Origin: Acinetobacter sp. NIPH 298
GTDB taxonomy: Bacteria; Pseudomonadota; Gammaproteobacteria; Pseudomonadales; Moraxellaceae
NCBI RefSeq assembly: GCF_000369505.1
Contig: NZ_KB850055.1
Coordinates: 1,851,768-1,915,767 of the forward strand
Direction of reading: 5' to 3'
Length of the DNA stretch: 64,000 bases
The position numbers and the translations under genes were made by a program. The notes beneath the pieces are model-generated. The model was not told the DNA's origin and did not search any database. It was given only the letters and a program-made list of their open reading frames with translations. This document shows positions 44,181-54,908 of the stretch, piece after piece. The number at the start of each line of letters is the position of its first letter. The stretch's first letter is position 1.

Positions 44181-45470
44181 TTATATTTGAATCGCTGTAC
44201 CATATTTCGTTAGGCATGACCAACCCAGCTGTTGATCTAACATCCATTGATTCATCGCTTTCTCGAACTTGAGCTTTGTTGGGCTATGTTGACAAGGATG
44301 AATATAACCAGCCCAAACCAATACTAACAAAATTTCAGTGAGTTGTTTTAAGGATAAATTATGTTTAAGTATATTCGATAATTCGAGCGTTGAAAGCATT
44401 TGCTTATCTAAGAGCACAAGTATCTGCTCAAACAAATTTATCGCATCCTTTATCCTGCCAACCTTGGGGTCAAGGCTTAAATCTTCACCAACTGGTGCAG
44501 CGGGTAATATTCCATATTTCACTGTCGTATAATAGTTTTCAAACTGTTGTTTATTGAGTTGAACTCTACCCTTTACATATATATCTTGTCTCTGTAGCGT
44601 ATAGCGGGCAATATCTTTGACCGTTTCTTGCAAAGTAATTAAGGGTAAAGTTTTTATAATCTTCTGGGCTTCTGGTGGCAGACTTAGTTTATCTAAGTTT
44701 TCAATAATACCAGCCCCACCGACATAAGAAAGCCCTAACTTACCAAAACGTTGGATCATATCGGCAGAATGCTGAGGCTGCCAATGTTCTGACAAAAAGT
44801 CATGTGCGATGTAATTTGGCTTATCTTTGGCAAGCTCAAATAACTCTTGATTCAGACTTGGAATTTTTTCAAATAATCCACTCTTCGTCGCACCAATTTT
44901 TCTGACCAAATTTAAACTTTGTACAGCTTTCGTGCCCGAGTCCCCTTGCAAATTCTTAGACGTTTCCAGCATTAACTTTTGGACTGATATCAAAGATGTG
45001 GCGCCAGGATGGCTCATATAACTACAGTATAAAACACCATTTTTTTTTAAAAATTTATCAACAATTTGCGCAACAATATTTTGGTTTTCAGATGAGATCC
45101 AAGACCAAACCCCATGCGTTACAATAAAATCAAATGGTTCTATGTCATAATTTAAAAAGCTTTCAAAATTCGCATGAATAAATTCGATATTATCAATATT
45201 AGTCGTCTCTAGACCTTCTTGTGCAACTATCAAATGCTGTTGATTAAAATCGACGCCAACAAAATGACCCAGAGGATTTGCAGCAGCTGTGAGGTGTAAA
45301 TGAATTCCCATCGCACAACCAAGTTCCAAATATCGATAAGGTTTTACAAGTTCAGGCGCACAGAAACCTTTTGTTTGAACAATCATATTCAGCCACAGCG
45401 GCATCGTTTGTCTATGTACAAATGTTGGATATGGTACATCTACAATATAACCGTCTTGCGAAGAACTCAT
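44181..45470 (-). CDS. SAM-dependent methyltransferase with regulatory domain
   Basis: A 429-residue protein. YLELGCAMGIHLHLTAAANP is the SAM-binding glycine loop (motif I) and FDFIVTHGVWSWI is the motif IV region. The middle part resembles the methyltransferase regulatory domain that accompanies some class I methyltransferases. No membrane segments. It lies 84 bases after the TonB-receptor gene on the same strand, so it may be read from the Fur-controlled promoter, and a role in modifying a siderophore or envelope molecule is possible. The substrate is unknown. Confidence 0.82.
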   Translation of the reverse strand: MSSSQDGYIVDVPYPTFVHRQTMPLWLNMIVQTKGFCAPELVKPYRYLELGCAMGIHLHLTAAANPLGHFVGVDFNQQHLIVAQEGLETTNIDNIEFIHANFESFLNYDIEPFDFIVTHGVWSWISSENQNIVAQIVDKFLKKNGVLYCSYMSHPGATSLISVQKLMLETSKNLQGDSGTKAVQSLNLVRKIGATKSGLFEKIPSLNQELFELAKDKPNYIAHDFLSEHWQPQHSADMIQRFGKLGLSYVGGAGIIENLDKLSLPPEAQKIIKTLPLITLQETVKDIARYTLQRQDIYVKGRVQLNKQQFENYYTTVKYGILPAAPVGEDLSLDPKVGRIKDAINLFEQILVLLDKQMLSTLELSNILKHNLSLKQLTEILLVLVWAGYIHPCQHSPTKLKFEKAMNQWMLDQQLGWSCLTKYGTAIQI

Positions 45471-45554
45471 TCAATTTACCTAAGAAGAATAATCCAATAA
45501 TAGATCAGCCCATTACTTAAATAAGCTGATCTGTTTCATTAATCAAATATCGAT

Positions 45555-47654
45555 CTAGAATCGAGTGGTGAAGCCTACATAATATGTAGCTGGCGGCGCA
45601 TCACCATAATCAACACTACCTCTATTAACTTTATCACCACCAATATTTTCAACACCAGCTCTCAAACTAAGTGAATTATTGTAATCAAAATTCACACCAA
45701 CTGCGCCTGTCGTAGTTGCGTTTGAAAAGTATAATTCTTTACCTGCTGGACCTGTCCCTGCAACAATATCTGCATCTGTAAATGCTTGCTTACCTAGATA
45801 TTGTACACGGGCAAAGGTATTCAGACGATCAGTAATATCCCAATAAACTGCTAAGTTTGTCGTAAATTCAGGAACTTGAGCTAGTGATTGACCTGTTGCT
45901 TTGTTTTCTGACTCTATCATATAAGTGGCATTACCTGTCACTCGCAGAAAATCATTCACTGGGAATTTATAAGTGAGTTCTAAACCGCTTGTGCGTGCTT
46001 TTTCAACATTAGATTGACGGGTATACCAAATACCGTTAATTCGCCCATAGTAGTTATTTACAATCATATCTTTGTAATCACTGAGGAAGTAGGTGAAATC
46101 AACACCATAACCATCCTCTTCGTAGCCAAAACCAATTTCATAATTCGTACTGGTTTCTGGATCAAGATCTGGATTACCTAACATGTAGCATGATTCACCA
46201 GATTGCCAACCATAAGGCGCTAAACTTGTACAACCCATTCCCATTGAACTTGTACCAGATGAACCTGAGCGTTCTTTTAAATTTGGCGCTCTGAAACTAC
46301 GTGAAACTCCACCTTTAACGGTCCAAGCATCAGTCGGATGATATACCCCATAAATACGTGGACTAAAGTTAGGATCATAATCATTGCTTCCATCAACACG
46401 GCCACCAAGTGTTAAAATAAAATTATCCTGTAGATAAATTTGGTCTTCGGTAAACAAAGACCAAGAATAATCATCTGGATTCTTATCAGGTGCTTGGATA
46501 TTACCATTTGCATCAGGAACCAATTGATTACCAATATTTGAAGCATTAGAAACTTGTTCATATTTTCCTTGTGCACCAAGGGTCAGATCATGTTTACGCC
46601 CCCAAAGCGCTAAAGGTTTATTGGCTTTTAGATCCAAAACTGTTTCACTACTTTTAGAACCACCGTCTACAGCAAAATCAGGTGTCTTATTTTCATATTG
46701 ATTATAGTAAAGGTCTGCATTTGTGACTAAACCATCAGCAAAACGCCCTTCATGACCTATACCAACATTGTAGTGCTCCATTTTGTCAGCACCAAAATGT
46801 TCTGTACCTAATTCAGCTTGCTCAGCCTCACTCAACTGTGGATTCTTCTCAATGCCATAACCTAGATCAAAGTTAAAATCTTGGTTATCAGAAATTTTCC
46901 AGTTTAAACGGCTGGAGATATTTTGCTCTTGATTCTCGCCAGTACCATTCTTAATGCCCTCATCTGCATTTCTTTTCTTGATGTTTCCGCCGAGTCTAAA
47001 ACCTAAATTATCAGTAATTGGTCCTGCAATGTTTGCAGCAACATTAACTGTATCACCTCGGGAACGACCATCAGGTTGGCTGTAATCAGTTCTTAATGAG
47101 CCTGTAATCTTATTCGGAATTTTTTTGGTAATAATATTAATCACGCCACCAGCAGCTTCAGAACCGTAGAGTGTTGACATGGAGCCTCGTACAACCTCTA
47201 TGCGCTCAATCATTTCTGGAGAAATCCAATCGATATCTTGAGAAATTGTATCAGGACGATGACCTAACAGTGATGAATTACCGACTCGCTTACCATCTAC
47301 TAGAATTAAAGTATATTTGTCAGGTGCGCCACGAAATGCAATCTTAGAACCAGGACCAACATTAGAATAGCCACCAACTGCTCCTGGTAATTCACCAAGT
47401 AACTGAGCAATACTAGAAACAGGTCGCTTCGCAATTTCTTCTGACGTAATTAAACTAATCGATGCTGGGGCATCTTTAACATCGACACCAGACCCACTCG
47501 CAGTAACAACGATTGTTTCTAATCTGACAGTATCATCTGATTTATCAAGTAATTTACTATCATTATTTGTCATATCTGAAGCATGTGCAAACGCCATCAT
47601 ACTACTGAGAACAGAGATCGCGAGTAGTGATTGACGAGCTATTATATTGGACAT
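45555..47654 (-). CDS. TonB-dependent outer-membrane receptor, catecholate siderophore type
   Basis: A 699-residue receptor from ATG 47654 (AGGTG ribosome site; signal peptide ending AHA-SD). The plug domain runs from DAPASISLITSEEIAKRP through ILVDGKRVGN and IERIEVVRGSMSTLYGSEA to GGVINIITKK, followed by a 22-strand barrel ending VGFTTRF. The overall pattern, including a loop with two cysteines, resembles FepA/IroN/PirA receptors of ferric catecholates. A Fur box lies about 80 bases upstream. No siderophore synthesis genes are next to it; the adjacent methyltransferase is the only companion. Confidence 0.92.
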   Translation of the reverse strand: MSNIIARQSLLAISVLSSMMAFAHASDMTNNDSKLLDKSDDTVRLETIVVTASGSGVDVKDAPASISLITSEEIAKRPVSSIAQLLGELPGAVGGYSNVGPGSKIAFRGAPDKYTLILVDGKRVGNSSLLGHRPDTISQDIDWISPEMIERIEVVRGSMSTLYGSEAAGGVINIITKKIPNKITGSLRTDYSQPDGRSRGDTVNVAANIAGPITDNLGFRLGGNIKKRNADEGIKNGTGENQEQNISSRLNWKISDNQDFNFDLGYGIEKNPQLSEAEQAELGTEHFGADKMEHYNVGIGHEGRFADGLVTNADLYYNQYENKTPDFAVDGGSKSSETVLDLKANKPLALWGRKHDLTLGAQGKYEQVSNASNIGNQLVPDANGNIQAPDKNPDDYSWSLFTEDQIYLQDNFILTLGGRVDGSNDYDPNFSPRIYGVYHPTDAWTVKGGVSRSFRAPNLKERSGSSGTSSMGMGCTSLAPYGWQSGESCYMLGNPDLDPETSTNYEIGFGYEEDGYGVDFTYFLSDYKDMIVNNYYGRINGIWYTRQSNVEKARTSGLELTYKFPVNDFLRVTGNATYMIESENKATGQSLAQVPEFTTNLAVYWDITDRLNTFARVQYLGKQAFTDADIVAGTGPAGKELYFSNATTTGAVGVNFDYNNSLSLRAGVENIGGDKVNRGSVDYGDAPPATYYVGFTTRF

Positions 47655-47736
47655 ATTCGCACCTAGATTAATAAATCTTAATAATTTCAAAAATTCGTGA
47701 CAATTCTAACAAAAAAACAGTAAAATTCAATACAAA

Positions 47737-47751
47737 TGATAATTATTATTA
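47737..47751 (-). promoter_or_regulatory. Fur box upstream of the TonB receptor
   Basis: TGATAATTATTATTA fits the 7-1-7 Fur consensus TGATAAT-n-ATTATCA with one mismatch and extends further as an AT-rich dyad. Its position about 85 bases before the receptor start predicts iron repression of the receptor and perhaps of the methyltransferase behind it. Confidence 0.75.
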
Positions 47752-47825
47752 TTTATAAAATCTATATTTAGTGACTAAAACAGTTTGTAGAAGAGAGAAA
47801 ATACAATTATTTTATCAAAAAAATA

Positions 47826-47849
47826 AAAAAAGCCCTCTAAAGGGCTTTT
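47826..47849 (-). terminator. Terminator after nfuA
   Basis: AAAAGCCCT and AGGGCTTTT form a hairpin with a short loop 27 bases past the nfuA stop, with an A run that becomes a U tract on the minus transcript. Confidence 0.82.
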
Positions 47850-47875
47850 AACAATACGGTAATTTTCCAGTTTTA

Positions 47876-48514
47876 TTACTTAAAATAAGCACCTTCTGCT
47901 TGCGTATGATCGGTCTGGTCAACCACACGTTTTAATTCAGGGATATGTTGTTGTAAAGTCGTTTCAACGCCCTGTTTCAAGGTCACGTCAATCGCTGAAC
48001 AACCTTGACAACCACCACCAAATTTCAATACCGCAGTAAGGCCGTATTCTGGGTCATCTTTGACTTCAACCAAACTACAATTACCGCCATGCCCTTCCAA
48101 TCCTGGGTTAATCTCAGATTGCAAGATATAGGTAATACGTTCTTCAATAGATGCATCAGGTCCCACACGAGGAACTTTTGAGTTCGGTGCACGGAAAGTC
48201 AATTGACCACCAAAACGATCTTTGTTGTAATCAATCACCGCATCGACTAAATACGGAATTGATGGCGCATCTACATAAGCAGGAAAATCTGGATAATCCT
48301 GTTTGTAATCGGTTGGTGCAACCTCATCAGGCGCACTGTAAGCCATACAGCACTCAGCACGTGGCGTACCCGGATGCTCTACAAAAACACGAACGCCAAT
48401 TCCTGGAGTATTTTGCTTTTCTAATAAATCGCTCAAATACTCTTGTGCAGAGGGAGTAATTAAAAGGTTTGGAATTTGTTCTGCCGCGGCAGTGTTGGTG
48501 TTCTCAGTCGACAT
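47876..48514 (-). CDS. nfuA: Fe-S cluster carrier protein NfuA
   Basis: A 212-residue protein that carries [4Fe-4S] clusters to target enzymes. The N-terminal part is an A-type-like domain without its cysteines, and the C-terminal Nfu domain has CQGC in [19 protein letters not shown] 48514 (MSTENTN) is chosen over TTG 48529 because AGGA sits nine bases upstream of it. It is divergent from the second rhomboid gene. Confidence 0.95.
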   Translation of the reverse strand: MSTENTNTAAAEQIPNLLITPSAQEYLSDLLEKQNTPGIGVRVFVEHPGTPRAECCMAYSAPDEVAPTDYKQDYPDFPAYVDAPSIPYLVDAVIDYNKDRFGGQLTFRAPNSKVPRVGPDASIEERITYILQSEINPGLEGHGGNCSLVEVKDDPEYGLTAVLKFGGGCQGCSAIDVTLKQGVETTLQQHIPELKRVVDQTDHTQAEGAYFK

Positions 48515-48668
48515 AACATTAATCCTCAAGCTGATGTCGTTATATTAACCGAAGATGGAGGGTAATTAAAAAAAATCAACCATTTTTGTAGGAATTCTAT
48601 GCAAGATCATTGTTAATTCGCTTTTTAATGGCATTATTGCCTAGACACTGATCAAATTCGAAACGTTT

Positions 48669-49286
48669 ATGTTACATCTACCTTTTAACCATACTGTGAC
48701 GCTGATTATTATCACAGTAGCAATTTCTTTACTGGCCTTCTCTAATTCTCGCGTGATGAACCGTCTGATCTTTTGGCCGCCTGCGATGCAGCGTGGGCAA
48801 TATGATCGTTTTATCTCCCATGGCTTCATTCATGCAGATGGCACACATTTACTTTTCAATATGATCACGCTGTTTTTCTTCGGCAATATCATTGAAAGTT
48901 TTTACCGTCAATTTTTCTATGACATGGGCTTTGTACTGTTTTATTTGGGTGGATTAATTTTTGCGATTTTACCGAGCTACTTAAAGCATCGAAATGATAC
49001 GCATTGGGCAAGTCTAGGCGCATCTGGCGCTGTTTCTGCAGTTTTATTTGCCTATATTTTATTCCAGCCGTGGAACCTGATTTTTGTGTTCTTTATTCCT
49101 GTTCCAGCCATTATCTTTGCCATTTTATATGTGGCTTATAGCGTCTGGTCAGGCAAACGTGGTAACAGTAATATCAACCATAGCGCCCACTTATGGGGAG
49201 CTGCTTACGGTATTGTCGTGACGATCATCTTAGAGCCTAGAGTGGTTCCGCATTTCCTCAATCAACTGACCAAATTGCCATTTTAA
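48669..49286 (+). CDS. Rhomboid-family intramembrane serine protease (short, six-helix type)
   Basis: A 205-residue membrane protein. FIHADGTHLLFNMITLFFFG is the N-terminal H-x-x-x-N part, GASGAVSAVLFAY carries the catalytic serine, and NHSAHLWGAAYGI carries the histidine. It is predicted active with about six helices. It is only distantly similar to the other rhomboid at 35078-35878, so the two probably have separate substrates. Confidence 0.9.
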   Translation: MLHLPFNHTVTLIIITVAISLLAFSNSRVMNRLIFWPPAMQRGQYDRFISHGFIHADGTHLLFNMITLFFFGNIIESFYRQFFYDMGFVLFYLGGLIFAILPSYLKHRNDTHWASLGASGAVSAVLFAYILFQPWNLIFVFFIPVPAIIFAILYVAYSVWSGKRGNSNINHSAHLWGAAYGIVVTIILEPRVVPHFLNQLTKLPF

Positions 49287-49293
49287 ATAATAA

Positions 49294-49324
49294 AAAAACA
49301 AGCCTCCAACTGAGGCTTGTTTTT
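49294..49324 (+). terminator. Terminator after the short rhomboid gene
   Basis: AAACAAGCCTC and GAGGCTTGTTT form a perfect 11-base-pair stem with a short loop, followed by T run. It is eight bases after the stop. Confidence 0.9.
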
Positions 49325-49500
49325 CAAATATACACATCAAATTTGATTTGACCTTCTTATTATCATTACTTTGATCGATTTCACTCGTATCAGCATCAGC
49401 CAAATTTAACCAAATCATAGAACTGTATAAAAAAGCAACTCGTAAAAAAGATGAGATAGGCTTAAAATTTAATCAGATCAAATACACAGGATGTATCAAT

Positions 49501-49680
49501 ATGAAAATAATTTTATTGAGCTTAAGTATTTTATTCTGTCTGAGCCTATCTGCATGTGCGGTACATACCCCACGTGGCAGCGTGGTGATTGACCCAGATG
49601 GCTATGACCACAGATACCATCGTCAAGGCGGTAAGGGAGATTTCTGCCCACCAGGACTGGCAAAACAAGGACGTTGCTAA
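49501..49680 (+). CDS. Small 59-residue lipoprotein
   Basis: The ATG at 49501 opens a 59-codon frame with a lipoprotein signal: MKIILLSLSILFCLSLSAC, with lipobox LSAC. The mature part is about 40 residues (VHTPRGSVVIDPDGYDHRYH, then a Gly/Lys segment and CPPGLAKQGRC), with two more cysteines. I recall similar small lipoproteins in Acinetobacter, but no function. Short length explains why it may escape gene finders. Confidence 0.75.
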   Translation: MKIILLSLSILFCLSLSACAVHTPRGSVVIDPDGYDHRYHRQGGKGDFCPPGLAKQGRC

Positions 49681-49725
49681 TCATTTAAAAGCGTCTAAAT
49701 GATGTACATCTGGACGCCTTTAAGT

Positions 49726-50709
49726 TCAAGCAATTTGTGCTGGAAAGGCGATGACTTGATCAATTTTAACCTGATTCATCGCCACCATCAGTAAGCGGTC
49801 TATTCCCAACGCAATACCTGAGCATTCAGGCATATTAGGTAGTGCTGCCAATAAATACTGATCGGTTGGAATGATAGGCAAACTTTGCTTGCTACGTTCC
49901 ATATTATCTGCCTCAAAACGAGCAGCTAAAATATCTGCATCCAAAAGTTCATCATAGGCATTTGCTAATTCTAATCCTTCGATATAAACCTCAAAGCGTG
50001 CAGCAACCAGTTCACCATCTTGATCTGTTTTGACTTTTGCTAACGATGCCATTTCAGGTGGAAAATCAGTCAAAAATACAGGCGCATCGAAGCCCAAACT
50101 TGGTTCAACAAAATGAGAAAATAATAAATCCATGTAGCCAAGACGATCATCGCCCAAATCAAGATTCAGTCCGACTCTGTTGGCGGTATCTTTCAACTGC
50201 TTTAACGTGGCTTGTAATGGATTAATGTCTAAACGATCCTGAAATGCATGTTTATAGCTGAGAATAATAGGACGTATTTCCCCAAAACGATGTGCCAAAC
50301 AGCTTTCTAATAGGTCGGCTGTTTCATGCATTAAACCTTTTAAATCCAATGCAGGACGATACCATTCCAACATGGTAAATTCGCTATTGTGCTTACGTCC
50401 ATGTTCATCATCACGGAAAACTTTACAGATTTGATAGATCGGACCACTACCACTCGCCAACAAACGTTTCATAGGAAATTCAGGAGAAGTTTGTAAGTAT
50501 TGGGTGCTTAATTTTCCATGAATATGACGCTGCACCTGAACCGATGCCAAATGTACATCGGTTACACCTGCCTGAGATAAAATTGGTGTTTCTACTTCCA
50601 TGACATCACGCTCAGCAAAGAACTGGCGAATCTTCTGATACATTGCGGCACGCGCTTTTAGTGCTTCAATGGAACAGGTCGGTTGATAAGTTTTCATATT
50701 TTGACTCAT
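49726..50709 (-). CDS. epmA: EF-P--(R)-beta-lysine ligase EpmA
   Basis: A 327-residue enzyme related to the catalytic part of class II lysyl-tRNA synthetase; it attaches beta-lysine to elongation factor P. Motif 2 (FRDDEHGRKHNSEFTMLEWY) and motif 3 (CSGIALGIDRLLMV) are present, and the anticodon-binding domain is absent. ATG 50709 overlaps the TGA of pdxB (ATGA) with GGAGG upstream, so the two are translationally coupled. The in-frame start at 50736 would extend into pdxB. epmB and efp are not in the window. Confidence 0.93.
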   Translation of the reverse strand: MSQNMKTYQPTCSIEALKARAAMYQKIRQFFAERDVMEVETPILSQAGVTDVHLASVQVQRHIHGKLSTQYLQTSPEFPMKRLLASGSGPIYQICKVFRDDEHGRKHNSEFTMLEWYRPALDLKGLMHETADLLESCLAHRFGEIRPIILSYKHAFQDRLDINPLQATLKQLKDTANRVGLNLDLGDDRLGYMDLLFSHFVEPSLGFDAPVFLTDFPPEMASLAKVKTDQDGELVAARFEVYIEGLELANAYDELLDADILAARFEADNMERSKQSLPIIPTDQYLLAALPNMPECSGIALGIDRLLMVAMNQVKIDQVIAFPAQIA

Positions 50710-51773
50710 GCTTTTGGACCTCCGTGTGCGGCCCACTCGCGGCGCAATGGATAGTTTTTACGGAGTAAATCAAATGCTGACTGCTGTACCTTTGCATCTT
50801 GAACACAGGCGCGAAGTTGCTGATCATCTTCAGCAATATTATAAATTTGTGTGAGATGCTGTTTGAGTACCGCTTTTAAATCCTGCTGATCAAAGTATTG
50901 TTCAACGCTCGGTAACTGGCTTTCAAATTGCTTCGATGCGTTATAGCCGAACCGATTGCAAAAAGCCTCATAGATCATCTGCGTGCCTCTGGCCTTACCT
51001 TCCAAACTATAGCCTGCAATATGCGGGGTCGCTAATGCCAGCAGATCCAATAATTGTTCTGAAATTTCTGGTTCAAACTCAAATACATCCAGTACCACTT
51101 GGCGTTTGGTTTTTTTAATATCCGCCATCAATGCCGATTGTTTTACGACTGCCCCACGCGCACTATTAATTAAAATAGCTGTAGCTTTCATTGCAGAAAA
51201 GGCAGCATCATCAAATAAATGCTGTGTTGGATAATCGCCTGACAACGTTAAAGGTACATGAATTGAAATCGCATCTGCACGTTTCAAAAGCTCATTGAAA
51301 GAGACATTTTCAATGCCATCAAGTTGTACATACGGATCATAGCCGATCACTTGCCAACCCAATAATTGTGCCATTGTTGCCAATCGTTTCCCAACATTAC
51401 CTAAGCCCACAATCGCTAAAGTAAATTGATGGTCTTTTTCTAATAATTCGATGTTTAAATGTAATAAAGCAGTAATCACATATTCAGCAACTGCTTGGGC
51501 ATTACAGCCTGCGGCATTACTCCAAGCAATATTGTGATGTTCTAAAGCGTGGATATCGAGATGATCTGTTCCAATGGTTGCACTACCAACAAATTGAATT
51601 TTAGTTTGATCGATCAAAGCCTGATCGACTTTAGTCACTGAGCGTACCAATAGTGCATCTGCATCTTGTACATCCTGATGCGTCAATGTACGCCCTGCTC
51701 TATGCTGTATTTCTGCAAATTCCGCAAAGAAATAATCGGTAAATGCCAAATTTTCATCTGCGATAATTTTCAT
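50706..51773 (-). CDS. pdxB: Erythronate-4-phosphate dehydrogenase
   Basis: This enzyme is an early step in pyridoxal-5'-phosphate synthesis. The 355 residues form a D-2-hydroxyacid dehydrogenase with the NAD fold LAIVGLGNVGKRLA. Catalytic residues lie in LINSARGAVV and in TPHIAGYS, where H is the catalytic base. A C-terminal dimerisation domain is typical of PdxB. The start MKIIADENLAF is the family's normal N-terminus. It overlaps epmA by four bases. Confidence 0.94.
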   Translation of the reverse strand: MKIIADENLAFTDYFFAEFAEIQHRAGRTLTHQDVQDADALLVRSVTKVDQALIDQTKIQFVGSATIGTDHLDIHALEHHNIAWSNAAGCNAQAVAEYVITALLHLNIELLEKDHQFTLAIVGLGNVGKRLATMAQLLGWQVIGYDPYVQLDGIENVSFNELLKRADAISIHVPLTLSGDYPTQHLFDDAAFSAMKATAILINSARGAVVKQSALMADIKKTKRQVVLDVFEFEPEISEQLLDLLALATPHIAGYSLEGKARGTQMIYEAFCNRFGYNASKQFESQLPSVEQYFDQQDLKAVLKQHLTQIYNIAEDDQQLRACVQDAKVQQSAFDLLRKNYPLRREWAAHGGPKA

Positions 51774-51933
51774 GCAGCGCTTTCCATCAATGAGTCTGCG
51801 CTTATTATCCTTAGCATCGAGGAAATTGACAAATCAAATCTCGATTTTCTAATGACAATGCTGACCATGATTACAGTTTTGAAGATGCGGATATTGATTT
51901 GATTGAAATACAAAATCATAAATTTCAGGCATA

Positions 51934-51961
51934 AAAAATCCCTGCATATGCAGGGATTTTT
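51934..51961 (-). terminator. Terminator after groL
   Basis: AAAAATCCCTGCA and TGCAGGGATTTTT form a perfect hairpin 20 bases after the groL stop. Confidence 0.92.
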
Positions 51962-51981
51962 GGATCTAGACGAAGATGTAA

Positions 51982-53634
<1,653 letters not shown>

Positions 53635-53674
53635 TTAAATACTTAATCTGATAATAAAATGAGTTATGTGTCGA

Positions 53675-53965
53675 TTAGCCTTCTAGCACAGCTAAGATAT
53701 CTGACTCTTTCATAATCAAGAGTTCTTCACCACTCACTTTAACGGTTGTACCTGCATATGCACCAAACAATACTTTGTCACCAACTTTGACATCCAAAGC
53801 ACGTACACCGCTATCTGTGATTTGACCGTTACCAACTGCAATTACTTCACCTTGTAATGGTTTTTCAGCAGCAGAACCTGGCAGTAAAATACCACCAGCA
53901 GTTTTGGTTTCTTCTTCTACGCGACGAATCACAACGCGATCATGTAATGGACGAATGTTGCTCAT
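53675..53965 (-). CDS. groS: Co-chaperonin GroES
   Basis: A 96-residue co-chaperonin with [12 protein letters not shown] at the N-terminus and [13 protein letters not shown] as the mobile loop. ATG 53965 has GGAG upstream; an in-frame codon four residues earlier is not needed. Confidence 0.99.
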   Translation of the reverse strand: MSNIRPLHDRVVIRRVEEETKTAGGILLPGSAAEKPLQGEVIAVGNGQITDSGVRALDVKVGDKVLFGAYAGTTVKVSGEELLIMKESDILAVLEG

Positions 53966-54006
53966 AATTAACTCCATCAGACTTAGTCTTTTTGATTAAT
54001 TTGTAC

Positions 54007-54022
54007 TGCTACTCCAGTAGCA
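54007..54022 (-). promoter_or_regulatory. Inverted repeat in the groES leader
   Basis: TGCTACT-CC-AGTAGCA is a perfect inverted repeat between the predicted groESL promoter and the groS start. It does not match CIRCE (no TTAGCACTC). It could be an mRNA hairpin or a binding site. Confidence 0.5.
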
Positions 54023-54048
54023 ATAAACAAAATTTTGATATGCCACTT

Positions 54049-54076
54049 TTGTGGGGTTAAAAAAAAAGGCTTCAAG
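54049..54076 (-). promoter_or_regulatory. Sigma32-like heat-shock promoter for groESL
   Basis: On minus, CTTGAAG (54076-54070) is followed after 13 bases by CCCCACAA (54056-54049), close to the RpoH consensus CTTGAAA-N11-16-CCCCATNT. It lies about 85 bases upstream of the groS ATG. This predicts heat-shock induction by RpoH. Confidence 0.75.
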
Positions 54077-54113
54077 GGGAAAAACAAAAAATATTCTACT
54101 TTTTGATGCTTTT

Positions 54114-54908
54114 TCAGACATCATCATCATTGCTGTTTAAAATCGTCGCTTTTTCATGCTTTTCGAACTGCTTTTTTTGTTCATCAAACCAATAATGTTC
54201 AATCACACCATCCGCTAAAATCACATTAAAACTATTCGGCAAACCAAAACGTACCCGATTCGATATCGCTGTTCCTGCATGAATATCCAAAATAGGATGA
54301 TCAAACCCCAAATGGAAGATTTGATTTAAATCATGCACTGCGACCTTATGTAAATGTCCATGCAATAAACCAAACAATCCCGTTTCGCCCCACTTTTGTA
54401 GTGCTACTTTTCCAAGCACAGGACAATCTTTGCCACCATGATCATCTGGAAATGTATAAAAAGGTTGATGAAAAACACCTAGCTTGATTTTATTTGATGC
54501 AGCATTTTTTAATTTTTCATAGGTCTCATTGATCTGATCAAATGAAATATGACCGCGCGTATGATAGCGCCTGCGAATGCTATTTATTCCAACAATATAG
54601 AAATGCTCCGTTTCTAATGTCGTTTCCAGATCACCAAAAAACATTTGATAGCGTAGAAAAGGCGAAAAGAAGCGATTCCAAACATGATACAGCGGAATAT
54701 CATGATTGCCCGGCACCACCAAATAAGGAATCGATAGACCGTCTAGAAACTGACGACACGCATAAAACTGTTTAAGGCGAGCACGTTGAGTCAAATCACC
54801 ACTCACCACAATTGCTTCAGGGTGATGTTGCTGACAAAACAGTTTAATCGCGCTCATACACGCTTCGCGCTCAGTACCAAAATGCAGATCAGACAGATGT
54901 AACAACAT
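54114..54908 (-). CDS. Calcineurin-like metallophosphoesterase
   Basis: A 264-residue phosphoesterase with D-L-H-F (DLHFGTE), VSGDLTQRA, VPGNHDIP and GLLHGHLHKV, the five metal-binding blocks of the family. The domain resembles CpdA-type cAMP phosphodiesterases and related enzymes, but the substrate cannot be assigned. It overlaps the lipid-kinase gene by 20 bases, so the two are co-translated. Confidence 0.85.
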   Translation of the reverse strand: MLLHLSDLHFGTEREACMSAIKLFCQQHHPEAIVVSGDLTQRARLKQFYACRQFLDGLSIPYLVVPGNHDIPLYHVWNRFFSPFLRYQMFFGDLETTLETEHFYIVGINSIRRRYHTRGHISFDQINETYEKLKNAASNKIKLGVFHQPFYTFPDDHGGKDCPVLGKVALQKWGETGLFGLLHGHLHKVAVHDLNQIFHLGFDHPILDIHAGTAISNRVRFGLPNSFNVILADGVIEHYWFDEQKKQFEKHEKATILNSNDDDV

